A stretch of DNA of 64,000 nt. Source: Prauserella isguenensis (lineage in GTDB: Bacteria > Actinomycetota > Actinomycetes > Mycobacteriales > Pseudonocardiaceae). Below are positions 35,124-42,802 of this stretch, piece after piece. Numbering within the stretch: position 1 is the first letter of the stretch; each line of letters starts with the position of its first letter. Position numbers and translations under genes: made by a program. Location of the stretch: assembly GCF_014191605.1 (NCBI RefSeq), contig NZ_JACHWU010000002.1:744001-808000 (forward strand), given 5' to 3'. The notes beneath the pieces were generated by a model. The model did not search any database. It saw only the letters and a list, made by a program, of their open reading frames with translations, and was not told the origin of the DNA.

Positions 35124-35906
35124 GTGACCGATTCCGTGACCGACGAACCCGAACTGCGGGTGACCGAGCGCGGCCGCGTTCTCGTGCTGACGATGAACCG
35201 GCCGAAGGCGAAGAACGCCGTGTCGCTGGCCATGGCCCGGCAGCTCGCCGAAGCCGTCGACGAACTGGACCGCAGGCCGGATCTGTCGGTCGGCGTCATC
35301 ACCGGCGCGGGCGGCATGTTCTGCGCGGGCATGGACCTCAAGGGCTTCGCCCGCGGGGAGATCCCCGTCGTCGAGGGCCGGGGGTTCGCGGGCCTGGTGC
35401 AGCAGCCGCCGAAGAAGCCGCTCATCGCCGCCGTCGAGGGCTACGCCCTGGGCGGCGGGTTCGAGGTCGTGCTCGCGTGCGACCTCGTCGTCGCCTCCGA
35501 CGAGGCCACCTTCGGCCTGCCCGAGGTCAAGCGCGGCCTCACCGCCGGTGCGGGCGGACTACTGCGCCTGCAGGAGCGGATTCCGTACCACCTCGCCATG
35601 GAGCTGGTGTTCACCGGCCGGATGTGGCCGGCCGCGGAAGCCGCCGACGCCCGGCTCGTCAACAAGCTCACCGGCGCGGGCGGGGCCCTCGACGGCGCGT
35701 TCGAACTCGCCGACACGATCGCCGAGAACGCGCCGCTGGCGCTGGCGGCGTCCAAACAGGTGCTCGTCCGTTCTGCGGACTGGCCGCTCGACGAGAAGTT
35801 CAGCAGGCAGAACGAGTTCCTCGACCCGGTCCGCAGGTCCGCGGACGCCAAGGAGGGGGCGACGGCGTTCGCGGAGAAGCGCAAGCCCGTGTGGAAGGGC
35901 GAGTAA
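35124..35906 (+). CDS. Enoyl-CoA hydratase/isomerase (crotonase)
   Basis: 260 residues from GTG 35124 with GGAG about 7 bases upstream; an extended frame to 35022 overlaps the previous gene. Crotonase motifs: LTMNRPKAKNAVSLAMARQLAEAV, the first oxyanion-hole segment GAGGMFCAGMDLKGFARG (about 58-75), the second VEGYALGGGFEVVLACDLVVASDEATFGLPEVKRGLTAGAGGLLRL. The Glu in GLPEVKRG is one of the two usual catalytic Glu; Gly replaces the other region's Glu in GGGFEV, where Glu is two residues on. It completes a hydratase-dehydrogenase-thiolase set. Confidence 0.9.
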   Translation: MTDSVTDEPELRVTERGRVLVLTMNRPKAKNAVSLAMARQLAEAVDELDRRPDLSVGVITGAGGMFCAGMDLKGFARGEIPVVEGRGFAGLVQQPPKKPLIAAVEGYALGGGFEVVLACDLVVASDEATFGLPEVKRGLTAGAGGLLRLQERIPYHLAMELVFTGRMWPAAEAADARLVNKLTGAGGALDGAFELADTIAENAPLALAASKQVLVRSADWPLDEKFSRQNEFLDPVRRSADAKEGATAFAEKRKPVWKGE

Positions 35907-35947
35907 CGACCCACCACGAGGCCGAGACGACACGTCGTACCCGCGGC

Positions 35948-35977
35948 GAGCCGCCGATCCCAGCGGATCGGCGGCTC
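35948..35977 (+). terminator. Hairpin terminator after the thiolase-SDR-hydratase operon
   Basis: GAGCCGCCGATC at 35948-35959 pairs perfectly with GATCGGCGGCTC at 35966-35977 (12-bp stem, 6-base loop), followed by TTCC. It lies 42 bases after the enoyl-CoA hydratase stop. Confidence 0.7.
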
Positions 35978-35990
35978 TTCCAGCTGTGGG

Positions 35991-36033
35991 CCCCCGCCCG
36001 CCGGCGTGCGGACCGCGGGCCGGCGGGCGGGGG
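35991..36033 (-). terminator. Strong hairpin after the ferredoxin-led leftward operon
   Basis: The 14 bases at 35991-36004 (CCCCCGCCCGCCGG) are the perfect complement of 36020-36033, with a 15-base loop. It begins 3 bases past the acyl-CoA dehydrogenase stop at 36036 and so ends the operon that starts with the ferredoxin at 41370. Confidence 0.7.
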
Positions 36034-36035
36034 TC

Positions 36036-37205
36036 TCAGTAGCTGCGGGGCAGGCCGAGGACGTGTTCGGCGACGTAGTTGAGCACCATTTCCTGGCTGA
36101 TCGGCGCGATCCGCATCAACCGCGCCTCCCGGAAGTAGCGTTCGACGTGGTACTCCTGGGCGAAGCCGTATCCACCGTGGACGCTGATCGCCACGTCGGC
36201 CGCGTGGAACCCCGCCTCGGCGGAGAGGTACTTGGCCTCGTTGGCCTCCTTGCCGCAGGGGATGTCGTTGTCGATCATCCATGCGGCCTGCTTGCACATC
36301 AGGTCGGCGGCGTCGAGCTTGATCTTCGCCTCGGCGAGCTGGCCCGAGATGAGCTGGTTCTTGCCGATCGGCCTGCCGAACACGACCCGCTCGCCCGCGT
36401 AGTCGCACGCGCGAGCGAGCGCCGCACGGCCGAGGCCGATCGCGGCGTTGGCCGACAGCACGCGCTCGGCGTTCAATCCCGCCAGGATCGCCTTGAACCC
36501 TTCGCCGACCTCGCCGATGACGTCCTCGTCGGCGACGAACAGGTCGTCGATGAACAGCTCGTTCGTGTCGACGGCGTTGCGGCCGAGCTTGGGGATCGGC
36601 TTGATGTCGACGTGGTCGCGATCGACCTCGGCGAACATCAGCGTCAGCCCACGGGTGCGGCCCGAACCCTCCTCCCGCGGCGAGGTGCGGCAGAGCAGCA
36701 TCATCCGCTCGGCCTCCTGGGCCTTGGTGATCCACACCTTCTTGCCCGACACACGGAAGCCGCCGTCGACCTTGCGCGCCGTGGTCGACAGGTTCAGCGT
36801 GTCCGTACCGGCGTCCGGTTCGGTCACCGCGAACGACGTGTGCAGGTCCCCGTCGACCAGCCGCGGCAGGAAGCGCTTCTTCAGTTCCTCACTGCCGTGC
36901 CGGATGAGCGGCTCGAAGCCGAAGATACCGATGTGGACACTGCTGCAGCCGTTCATGCCCGCACCGGAAGCGGAGATCTCCTGCTCGACGATCGCCGCCT
37001 CCGTGACGCCGAGCCCGCCGCCGCCGTACTCCTCGGGCACGGTCAACCCGAGCCACCCGCCTGCCACGACGGCCCGGTAGAACTCCCACGGGAACTCGTG
37101 CGACCGGTCGCGTGCGGCCCAGTACTCGTCACCGAAGCGGCCGCACATCTGCCGCACCGCCTGCCGGATGTCCTCGTGCGTCTCGTCGTAACCGAATCCC
37201 ATCAT
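36036..37205 (-). CDS. Acyl-CoA dehydrogenase
   Basis: 389 residues. MGFGYDETHEDIRQAVRQMCGRFGDEYWAARDRSHEFPWEFYRAV starts the helical domain; FAVTEPDAGTDTLNLSTTARK (about 128-148) and GKKVWITKAQEAERMMLLCRT form the FAD/substrate region; CKQAAWMIDNDIPCGKEANEAKYLSAEAGFHAADVAISVHGGYGFAQEYHVERYFREARLMRIAPISQEM the C-terminal bundle. It is full length. Met1 and Met2 are both possible starts. It is the last gene of the ferredoxin-crotonase-ligase-CitE-MaoC operon. The gene order MaoC-CitE beside an acyl-CoA dehydrogenase recalls M. tuberculosis Rv2498c-Rv2500c (leucine-type branched-acid breakdown). Confidence 0.92.
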   Translation of the reverse strand: MMGFGYDETHEDIRQAVRQMCGRFGDEYWAARDRSHEFPWEFYRAVVAGGWLGLTVPEEYGGGGLGVTEAAIVEQEISASGAGMNGCSSVHIGIFGFEPLIRHGSEELKKRFLPRLVDGDLHTSFAVTEPDAGTDTLNLSTTARKVDGGFRVSGKKVWITKAQEAERMMLLCRTSPREEGSGRTRGLTLMFAEVDRDHVDIKPIPKLGRNAVDTNELFIDDLFVADEDVIGEVGEGFKAILAGLNAERVLSANAAIGLGRAALARACDYAGERVVFGRPIGKNQLISGQLAEAKIKLDAADLMCKQAAWMIDNDIPCGKEANEAKYLSAEAGFHAADVAISVHGGYGFAQEYHVERYFREARLMRIAPISQEMVLNYVAEHVLGLPRSY

Positions 37206-37269
37206 GGCCTCCTGAGCCGGCAGCCGCGATCCCCGTTACCGCGGTCGTGGAAAGTCCGAAATGGACGAG

Positions 37270-37728
37270 TCACGCCTCCGCCGGGCGTTTCATCATCATG
37301 CCGGCGCGTTCGCACAGACAGACGACCTCGTCGCGCTGGTTGATGCCGCGATGCTCGAACCAGACGATGCCCGCGTCCGGCCGCGACTTCGACTCGCGCT
37401 TACGCAGGATCGTGCTACTGGCCCGGATCGTGTCGCCGTGGAACACCGGGTTCGGGAACTCGACCTTCTCGTAGCCGAGGTTGCCCAAGGTGGTGCCGTA
37501 GGTCAGGTCGTACACGATCATCCCGCCGACCAACGCCATCGTGAACAGGCTGTTCACCAGGCGGTGGCCGTGGATCGTGGTTTTGGCGAACTCCTCGTCC
37601 AGGTGCAGCGGCTGCGGGTTCATGGTGAGCGAGGTGAACAGGACGTTGTCCATCTCGGTCACCGTGCGCGTCATCGGATGGTCGTAGACCTCCCCTTCGA
37701 CGAGCTCCTCGAAGTACAGTCCCGGCAT
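37270..37728 (-). CDS. MaoC-family enoyl-CoA hydratase (mesaconyl/itaconyl-CoA hydratase-like)
   Basis: 152 residues, single hot-dog domain. [68 protein letters not shown] carries the R-hydratase-type Asp/His pair (LHLDEEFA ... [10 protein letters not shown]), and [13 protein letters not shown] the usual second loop. The [10 protein letters not shown] form is that of actinobacterial MaoC proteins paired with CitE (Rv2499c type). Expected reaction: hydration of an unsaturated, probably branched or dicarboxylic, acyl-CoA to the 3-hydroxy compound, which the CitE lyase 27 bases upstream could cleave. Confidence 0.88.
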   Translation of the reverse strand: MPGLYFEELVEGEVYDHPMTRTVTEMDNVLFTSLTMNPQPLHLDEEFAKTTIHGHRLVNSLFTMALVGGMIVYDLTYGTTLGNLGYEKVEFPNPVFHGDTIRASSTILRKRESKSRPDAGIVWFEHRGINQRDEVVCLCERAGMMMKRPAEA

Positions 37729-37755
37729 GGTCGCTCCTTGCGCTCGGGTGGATGC

Positions 37756-38673
37756 TCACGCACGGCCGGTCACGCGGCGGGCGTGGGCGAGCCACTCCCG
37801 CGCCGTGTCGGCGTGCGCCTTGTCGATGTGGATGCCGCGATAGCGCACGGCGCCGTCGCCCCGTGCCGCCGCTTCCTCGAACGCGGCGACGAGACCCTCG
37901 CGGAACTCGATCTCCTCCGCGGTCGGTGAGAACACCTCGTTGATCGTCGCCACGTGGGAGGGGTGGATCGCGATCTGGCCGCGGAATCCGAGCTGCAGTC
38001 CGTAGTCCGCGAAGGCCTTCAGGCCATCCAGATCGGACAGGTCCTCCCACAGTCCGGTCAGCGCGTGCAGACCGTGCTCGCGGCAGGCCAACAACACGCG
38101 ACTCCGCAGGTACAGCGTCTCGGTACCCTCCCGGCTCCACCGGTAGCCGACGGCGCGGGCGATGTCGGCGTGTTCGGCCGTCGGGCCGATCATCGCGCCC
38201 ACGCGCGGCGAGGCGCCCGCGATCTCCCGGCAGTTCTGGATCGCCTCGACCATCTCGACCGGCACGATCAGCTCGAGGCCGGAGCCCGGTCCGACACCGG
38301 TTCCGGCGCCGGTCCCGGCACTGTTGCGGAGTTCGAACCAGTCGACCAGCGTCTCCCAGCGCAGGATGTCGTCACGGTCGCGCACCTTGGGCACGAACAG
38401 TCCGGTCAGCCCGGGGCACACGACGGCCTCGAGGTCCGCACCCGCCAACCCGGTGTCCAGGGCGTTCGGCCGGACGAACAGCCCCACCTCGTGACCCGCC
38501 TCCCGCACCCGGCCGACCGTGTCGGCCACGAGGCCGCGGGCCTCGGCCTTGCGGTCAGCGGGCACGGAGTCCTCGAGATCGAGGACGACGGCGTCCGCGC
38601 CGCTCGCGATCGCCTTCGTGACCCACTCCGGCTTGTGCGCGGGCACGAACAGCACGGATCGATAGGGATGCAT
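37756..38673 (-). CDS. HpcH/HpaI aldolase, CitE-like CoA-ester lyase
   Basis: 305 residues from ATG 38673. MHPYRSVLFVPAHKPEWVTKAIASGADAVVLDLEDSVPADRKAEAR (1-46), VCPGLTGLFVPKVRD, the metal-binding Glu in LELIVPVEMVEAIQNCREIAG and GFRGQIAIHPSHVATINEVFSP are complete. Related enzymes split citramalyl-CoA, beta-methylmalyl-CoA or 3-hydroxy-3-methylglutaryl-type CoA esters into acetyl-CoA and a keto acid. A Gly/Thr-rich insertion (NSAGTGAGTGVGPGSG, about 138-153) is unusual for the family. It lies between an acyl-CoA ligase and a MaoC hydratase, consistent with an activation-hydration-cleavage sequence. Confidence 0.9.
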   Translation of the reverse strand: MHPYRSVLFVPAHKPEWVTKAIASGADAVVLDLEDSVPADRKAEARGLVADTVGRVREAGHEVGLFVRPNALDTGLAGADLEAVVCPGLTGLFVPKVRDRDDILRWETLVDWFELRNSAGTGAGTGVGPGSGLELIVPVEMVEAIQNCREIAGASPRVGAMIGPTAEHADIARAVGYRWSREGTETLYLRSRVLLACREHGLHALTGLWEDLSDLDGLKAFADYGLQLGFRGQIAIHPSHVATINEVFSPTAEEIEFREGLVAAFEEAAARGDGAVRYRGIHIDKAHADTAREWLAHARRVTGRA

Positions 38674-38693
38674 CGGTGGTTCCCTCTTTCCGC

Positions 38694-40346
38694 TCAGCCC
38701 GCCGTCGCGGCGAGCGCGGTACGGTCGACGGTGTCCGCGGTGATACCCAGCTCGCGCAACTTCGCCTTCTGTACCCGCTGACTCGGCGTCTTCGGCAGCT
38801 CGTCGACGAACCGCAGGAACCGCGGCACCGCGAAGGCGGGCACCTTGCTGCCGCACCAGTCCCAGATCTCCTCCGCACTCACCGGCTCCTCGGTGATGAG
38901 GTACGCCATCACCTCGTCCTCGCCGGCCTCGGCGTCCGCGGGCACGGCGATGACGGCGCATTCCAGCACCGCGGGATGGCTCAGGAACGCCGTCTCCACC
39001 TCGTAGGAGCTGATGTTCTCGCCGCGTCGGCGCAGCGCGTCCTTGAACCGGTCGACGAAGTAGAACCACCCGTAGGCGTCCCGCTTGAGCGCGTCACCGG
39101 TGTGGAACCACAGGTTCCGCCACGCCTCGACGGTGCGGTCCGGCATGTTGAAGTAGCCCATGCTGCAGATCCACGGCACCCGCGGGCGCACGACCAGCTC
39201 GCCGACCGACCCGGCGTCGACCTCCTCGTCGGTGTCGGGATCCACCAGGCGCACGTCGAACCACTCGTCGGCCGCCAGGCCCGCGGCCCCTGCCGGCCGG
39301 TCCTCGCCGTAGGGCGAGAGGATCGGGGCCGACGTCTCGGTCAGGCCGAACACCTCGACGAACGCCTCGATGCCGTAGCGGCTCCTGAACTCGTCGACCA
39401 GCGACGCGGCGGTCGGCGCGGCGAAGACGCACCGCAGTACGTTGTCGGCGTCGTCCGGTCGCGGCGGTTGCTTCGACAGGAAGTCCATCATCACGCCGAT
39501 GAAGTTGGTGACCGTGGCGCCGCTCTCGCGGATCTGGTCGATCCAGTTGCTGGCGCTGAACCGCGACCGCACCACCGCCCGCGCACCCGCCACCAGCGCC
39601 GGGTACACCGCCATGAACTGGGCGTTCCCGTGGAACAGCGGCGTGACCGTCATCCACGCGTCCTCGGCGGTCAGGCGCGTCAACGACACGCATTCGTCGC
39701 CGAAGAAGTACATCTGGCCGTGGGGCATCGCGACGCCCTTCGACGGCCCGGTCGTGCCGGAGGTGAAGAACACCGACGCCAGGTCGCCCGGTGACACCTC
39801 GGGCAGGTCGGTGGCTGCGCCCTGTTCGAGGGCCTCCCACGGTTCGGCCTCCCAGCCCGCGCCCCGCAGCGTGGCCACCGCGGCGTCGCGGTAGCCGGTG
39901 TCGATGACGTAGAACCGTGTGATGTCGGCGGCGGCGTCGGCCACGGCGGCGAACCGCTCGGCGTGCACGTCGTCGATGACGGCGATGCGCGCCTCGACGG
40001 TCCGCACCTGGTGGGCGAGGAAGTCGTGTTCGTAGGCCGTGTTGATCGGCACCTCGACGAGGCCGGCCACCGCGGTGCCGAGCCAGGTCCGGACGAAGCG
40101 CGACGAGTTGGCCGCCATGATCACCACGCGGTCTCCCGGCACGGTGCCTGCGGCGAGCAGGGCCCGACCTATCCGCTCGGCGGCCGCGAGCGTGTCGGCG
40201 TAGGTCCAGGTTGCCGACTCCTCCGGGGTGTCCAGGAACACCCGGTCGGGGGTGGTCTGCGCCCAGTGCCGCAGCACCGTCGGCAAGGCCCACTGCCCGC
40301 GGTCCGCGAACGTCGGCCGCAGCTCCGTGTAGTACCGCCGTGTCAT
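38694..40346 (-). CDS. Acyl-CoA synthetase (AMP-forming, FadD-like)
   Basis: 550 residues from ATG 40346, overlapping the crotonase stop by one base. The P-loop FFTSGTTGPSKGVAMPHG (about 185-202), A5 FGLTETSAP, A7 WFHTGDALKRDAYGWFYFVDRFKD, A8 RRGENISSYEVE and the A10 Lys in TPSQRVQKAKLRELG are all present. It adenylates a carboxylic acid and makes its CoA thioester. The A8 form RRGENISSYEVE is that of the FadD17/bile acid- or carnitine-CoA-ligase-like group. The acid is unknown. Next genes are CitE, MaoC and acyl-CoA dehydrogenase. Confidence 0.92.
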   Translation of the reverse strand: MTRRYYTELRPTFADRGQWALPTVLRHWAQTTPDRVFLDTPEESATWTYADTLAAAERIGRALLAAGTVPGDRVVIMAANSSRFVRTWLGTAVAGLVEVPINTAYEHDFLAHQVRTVEARIAVIDDVHAERFAAVADAAADITRFYVIDTGYRDAAVATLRGAGWEAEPWEALEQGAATDLPEVSPGDLASVFFTSGTTGPSKGVAMPHGQMYFFGDECVSLTRLTAEDAWMTVTPLFHGNAQFMAVYPALVAGARAVVRSRFSASNWIDQIRESGATVTNFIGVMMDFLSKQPPRPDDADNVLRCVFAAPTAASLVDEFRSRYGIEAFVEVFGLTETSAPILSPYGEDRPAGAAGLAADEWFDVRLVDPDTDEEVDAGSVGELVVRPRVPWICSMGYFNMPDRTVEAWRNLWFHTGDALKRDAYGWFYFVDRFKDALRRRGENISSYEVETAFLSHPAVLECAVIAVPADAEAGEDEVMAYLITEEPVSAEEIWDWCGSKVPAFAVPRFLRFVDELPKTPSQRVQKAKLRELGITADTVDRTALAATAG

Positions 40347-41164
40347 CACGACCTCCGTGTTCCGGTGCCCGGGGGCGGGAACTCCGGGCGCCGCTTCTCG
40401 ATGAAGGCCCGCGCACCCTCCCGCATGTCGTCGCTGCCGACGGCCTGCGTCAGCATGGCCAGGCCGCTGGACATCGAGTCCTGGCCGGTGTTCCACCACA
40501 GGTTCGAGCTGACCTTGCTGATCTCGAGGTACAGCGGACTCAGGGCCTTGAGCTCGTCGATCCACTCGCCGACACGCCGCTCGAGTCCGGCCACGACGTC
40601 ACCGCCGTCGGCGGGCTCCTCGACGACCTCGTTGATCAGTCCCATCCGCAGGGCCTGCTGCGCGCTGTAGCGGCGGCACAGCAAGGTCAGTTCCTTGGCC
40701 TTCTTCTCGCCGATCTGCACCGCCATGTGGTTCGTCGCGCCGAGCACCGGCGCCGACCCCACCCGTGGGCCGGTCTGCCCGAACGTGGCGCGCGGGGTGG
40801 CGATCGCGAGATCACAGGCCACGACGAGCTCGTTGCCGCCGCCCGCCGCCGCGCCGTCGACGGCCGCGAACACCGGACGCGGGCAGTCGCGCACGGCCTG
40901 GAGCATGCGCGCCGAGGTGTGGAACAGGGTGCGCAGCAGATCCGGGTCGGGATCGTCGAGCTGGTCGAGTGCGCCGCCGGCGCAGAAACTGCCTCCCGAA
41001 CCGGTGATGACGACGGCGTGGAGTTTCGTCGCCCGCTCGAGCGTCTCGATGATCGTGTGCGCCATGCCGATGTCGTAGGCGTTGCGCCGATCCGGGCGGT
41101 TGAGGCGGATCCACAGCGCCCCGTCGTGCTCACGAACCTCGACGTCGGAGGTGTCGTCTGCCAT
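40346..41164 (-). CDS. Crotonase-family protein, MenB/BadI-like
   Basis: 272 residues from ATG 41164. Oxyanion-hole segments GSGGSFCAGGALDQL (about 55-69) and VDGAAAGGGNELVVACDLAIATPRATFGQTGPRVGSAPV. The FGQTGPRVGS string, KKAKELTLLCRRYSAQQALRMGLINEVV and a C-terminal EGARAFIEKRRPEF are shared with naphthoyl-CoA synthase MenB and the ring-cleaving 2-ketocyclohexanecarboxyl-CoA hydrolase BadI rather than with ordinary hydratases. The Asp that follows VGS in MenB and BadI is not visible (sequence S-A-P), so a different reaction is likely. Its place in a P450-linked operon makes a C-C bond or ring-processing role attractive but unproven. Confidence 0.8.
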   Translation of the reverse strand: MADDTSDVEVREHDGALWIRLNRPDRRNAYDIGMAHTIIETLERATKLHAVVITGSGGSFCAGGALDQLDDPDPDLLRTLFHTSARMLQAVRDCPRPVFAAVDGAAAGGGNELVVACDLAIATPRATFGQTGPRVGSAPVLGATNHMAVQIGEKKAKELTLLCRRYSAQQALRMGLINEVVEEPADGGDVVAGLERRVGEWIDELKALSPLYLEISKVSSNLWWNTGQDSMSSGLAMLTQAVGSDDMREGARAFIEKRRPEFPPPGTGTRRS

Positions 41165-41172
41165 GCGGGCGC

Positions 41173-41370
41173 TCACTCGTCCGTGACCGACAGGGCGAGC
41201 TCCGGGCACGCCTCGGCGCCACGGACCGCGTCGTCCTCCAGGTCCGGCGGCACCTCCGGCGTACGAACGACGACGTGCCCGTCCTCGTCGGACAGGTCGA
41301 AGACATCGGGTGCGGTCATGTTGCAGAGACCGTGTCCCTGACACCGGTTCTCGTCAGCTCGGACCTTCAT
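41173..41370 (-). CDS. P450-type ferredoxin, probably [3Fe-4S]
   Basis: 65 residues from ATG 41370. CQGHGLCNMTAPDVF and, near the C-terminus, EACPELAL give the ligand pattern CxxHxxC ... CP, in which His stands at the position of the second Cys of a 4Fe cluster. This is typical of actinobacterial P450 partner ferredoxins. It passes single electrons from the FAD reductase (42799-43947) to the P450 (41552-42802), both encoded divergently across 181 bases. It heads the leftward operon with a crotonase 8 bases downstream. Confidence 0.92.
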   Translation of the reverse strand: MKVRADENRCQGHGLCNMTAPDVFDLSDEDGHVVVRTPEVPPDLEDDAVRGAEACPELALSVTDE

Positions 41371-41456
41371 GACTGTCCTCCGTGCGACGCTGCTTCGGGA
41401 ACGAACCGGAACCGCGCGGGCTCCGGGTGAGCACTCCGGCGTGCTCACGTTGTTCA

Positions 41457-41477
41457 CATATAACCATTATCAGAGAA
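41457..41477. promoter_or_regulatory. Operator-like 21-bp direct repeat, copy 1 (ferredoxin side)
   Basis: The 21 bases beginning CATATAACCATTATC occur again at 41510-41530 with one mismatch. The core ATAA-CCA-TTAT is an inverted repeat. On the minus strand it contains GATAAT (41471-41466), a likely -10 box of the ferredoxin operon, so binding here would block that promoter. Confidence 0.7.
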
Positions 41478-41495
41478 CAGGCGAAAGGTCGAGCC

Positions 41496-41523
41496 TTGAC
41501 TGGGGCAGTCATATAACTATTAT
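41496..41523 (+). promoter_or_regulatory. Likely promoter of the P450-ferredoxin reductase operon
   Basis: TTGACT (41496-41501) and TATTAT (41518-41523) are separated by 16 bases. A start site near 41530 would leave a leader of about 22 bases with AAAGGAGG at 41536-41543 and GTG at 41552. Confidence 0.6.
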
Positions 41524-41530
41524 CAGAGAA
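41510..41530. promoter_or_regulatory. Operator-like 21-bp direct repeat, copy 2 (P450 side)
   Basis: Second copy (CATATAACTATTATC...), 53 bases from the first, which is almost exactly five helical turns and places both copies on one DNA face. It covers the proposed -10 box TATTAT of the P450 promoter. Confidence 0.7.
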
Positions 41531-41551
41531 AGCCCAAAGGAGGGATGCGCT

Positions 41552-42802
41552 GTGACCGAGCAGGCTCGTAGTCCGATCGCCGCGTTCGACCACCACTCCC
41601 CGGAACACGCGGCGGATCCGGTCGGCACCTACCGCGCACTCCGCGCCGAACATCCGGTCGCCTGGACCGAGGCGCACGGCGGGTACTGGGTCCTCGGCGA
41701 CTACGCCAGTGTCTTCGAGGCCTCGCGCGACGACGATCTGTTCTCCTCCGCGCGGCACGAATCCGGCGGCGAGGGGCTGGCGATCGTCATCCCGAAGGCC
41801 CCGACGGCGTTCCACATCCCCATCGAACTCGATCCCCCGACGTTCCGCGGCTACCGCAAGATCGTGAACAAGGTGACGGCCCCCGCGGCGGTCAAGAAGC
41901 TCGACCCCGTGATCGACCGCTTCGTCACCGGGTTCATCGACGAGATCATCGAGAGCGGAGAGGCCGACCTCGCCTTCGTCGCGGGGGTGCCCGCCGCGGT
42001 GACCGTCGACTGGCTGGGCCTCGACGCCTCGGAGTACAAGCGCTACGTCGACGCGATGCACACCCTCGTGTCGGCGGCGCCGGGATCCGAGGAGTACAAC
42101 CACGCGCGCGACGTCGCCGTGCCGTGGGTCGAGAAGACGGTCCGCGCCCACATCGCGACGCGGCGCCGGAACCCGACCGACGACGCCACGAGCGAGTTCA
42201 TCCGCGCCGAGATCGACGACAGGCCGATGACGGACGACGAGATCTACTCGATCCTCGAACTCCTCATCTCCGGCGGCGTCGGCACGACCGCCTCACTGGT
42301 GACACAGTCACTGGTGTGGCTGTACGAGCACCCGGAGCAGCGGCAGCGGCTCATCGACGACCCGAGCCTGCTCGACGTCGCGGTGGAGGAATTCCTCCGG
42401 GTCTTCTCCCCGACGCAGGCGCTCGCGCGCACGGTCACGCGCGACGCCGAGTTCCAGGGCGTCCACGTCCACGCGGGGGACCGCGCGTTGCTGAGCTGGG
42501 CGTCGGCCAACCGCGATCCCGAGCAGTTCGACGAACCGGACCGGGTCGACATCACGCGCTGGCCCAACCGCCACATGGCGTTCGGCCTCGGCGTGCACCG
42601 CTGTGCCGGTTCGCACCTCGGCCGGGCGATGGCGCGCGCGATGATCAGCCAGGTGCTGGAGCGGATGCCGGACTACGAGGTCGACCTCGACGGGCTCGTC
42701 ACCTATCCGGATCAGGGCACCAACGCCGGGTTCCACTCGATCCCGTGCCGATTCACGCCCGGGCAGCGCCGCGGGGAGCCGTTGTTCGGCCCTGGCCGAT
42801 GA
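41552..42802 (+). CDS. Cytochrome P450 (class I, bacterial three-component)
   Basis: 416 residues from GTG 41552, with AAAGGAGG 8 bases upstream; an upstream ATG frame is rejected. Heme-binding FGLGVHRCAG with Cys351, ExxR in VEEFLRVFSP (E-E-F-L-R), and I-helix LLISGGVGTTASL. In the I-helix the conserved acidic residue before Thr (normally D/E-T) is Gly244, so the proton-delivery pair is altered. The protein is soluble and should take electrons from the divergently encoded ferredoxin through the reductase encoded next. P450s with this gene neighbourhood often hydroxylate terpenes, steroids or other alicyclic compounds; the substrate here is unknown. Confidence 0.93.
   Translation: MTEQARSPIAAFDHHSPEHAADPVGTYRALRAEHPVAWTEAHGGYWVLGDYASVFEASRDDDLFSSARHESGGEGLAIVIPKAPTAFHIPIELDPPTFRGYRKIVNKVTAPAAVKKLDPVIDRFVTGFIDEIIESGEADLAFVAGVPAAVTVDWLGLDASEYKRYVDAMHTLVSAAPGSEEYNHARDVAVPWVEKTVRAHIATRRRNPTDDATSEFIRAEIDDRPMTDDEIYSILELLISGGVGTTASLVTQSLVWLYEHPEQRQRLIDDPSLLDVAVEEFLRVFSPTQALARTVTRDAEFQGVHVHAGDRALLSWASANRDPEQFDEPDRVDITRWPNRHMAFGLGVHRCAGSHLGRAMARAMISQVLERMPDYEVDLDGLVTYPDQGTNAGFHSIPCRFTPGQRRGEPLFGPGR

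Noticed and set aside
40346-41164. True menB (menaquinone biosynthesis)
   Set aside because: The Asp after VGS of MenB is missing and no other men gene is near.
41369-41551. Longer P450 start at the ATG upstream
   Set aside because: It would run through the promoter and both operator repeats; GTG 41552 has AAAGGAGG 8 bases before it and matches the P450 N-terminus.
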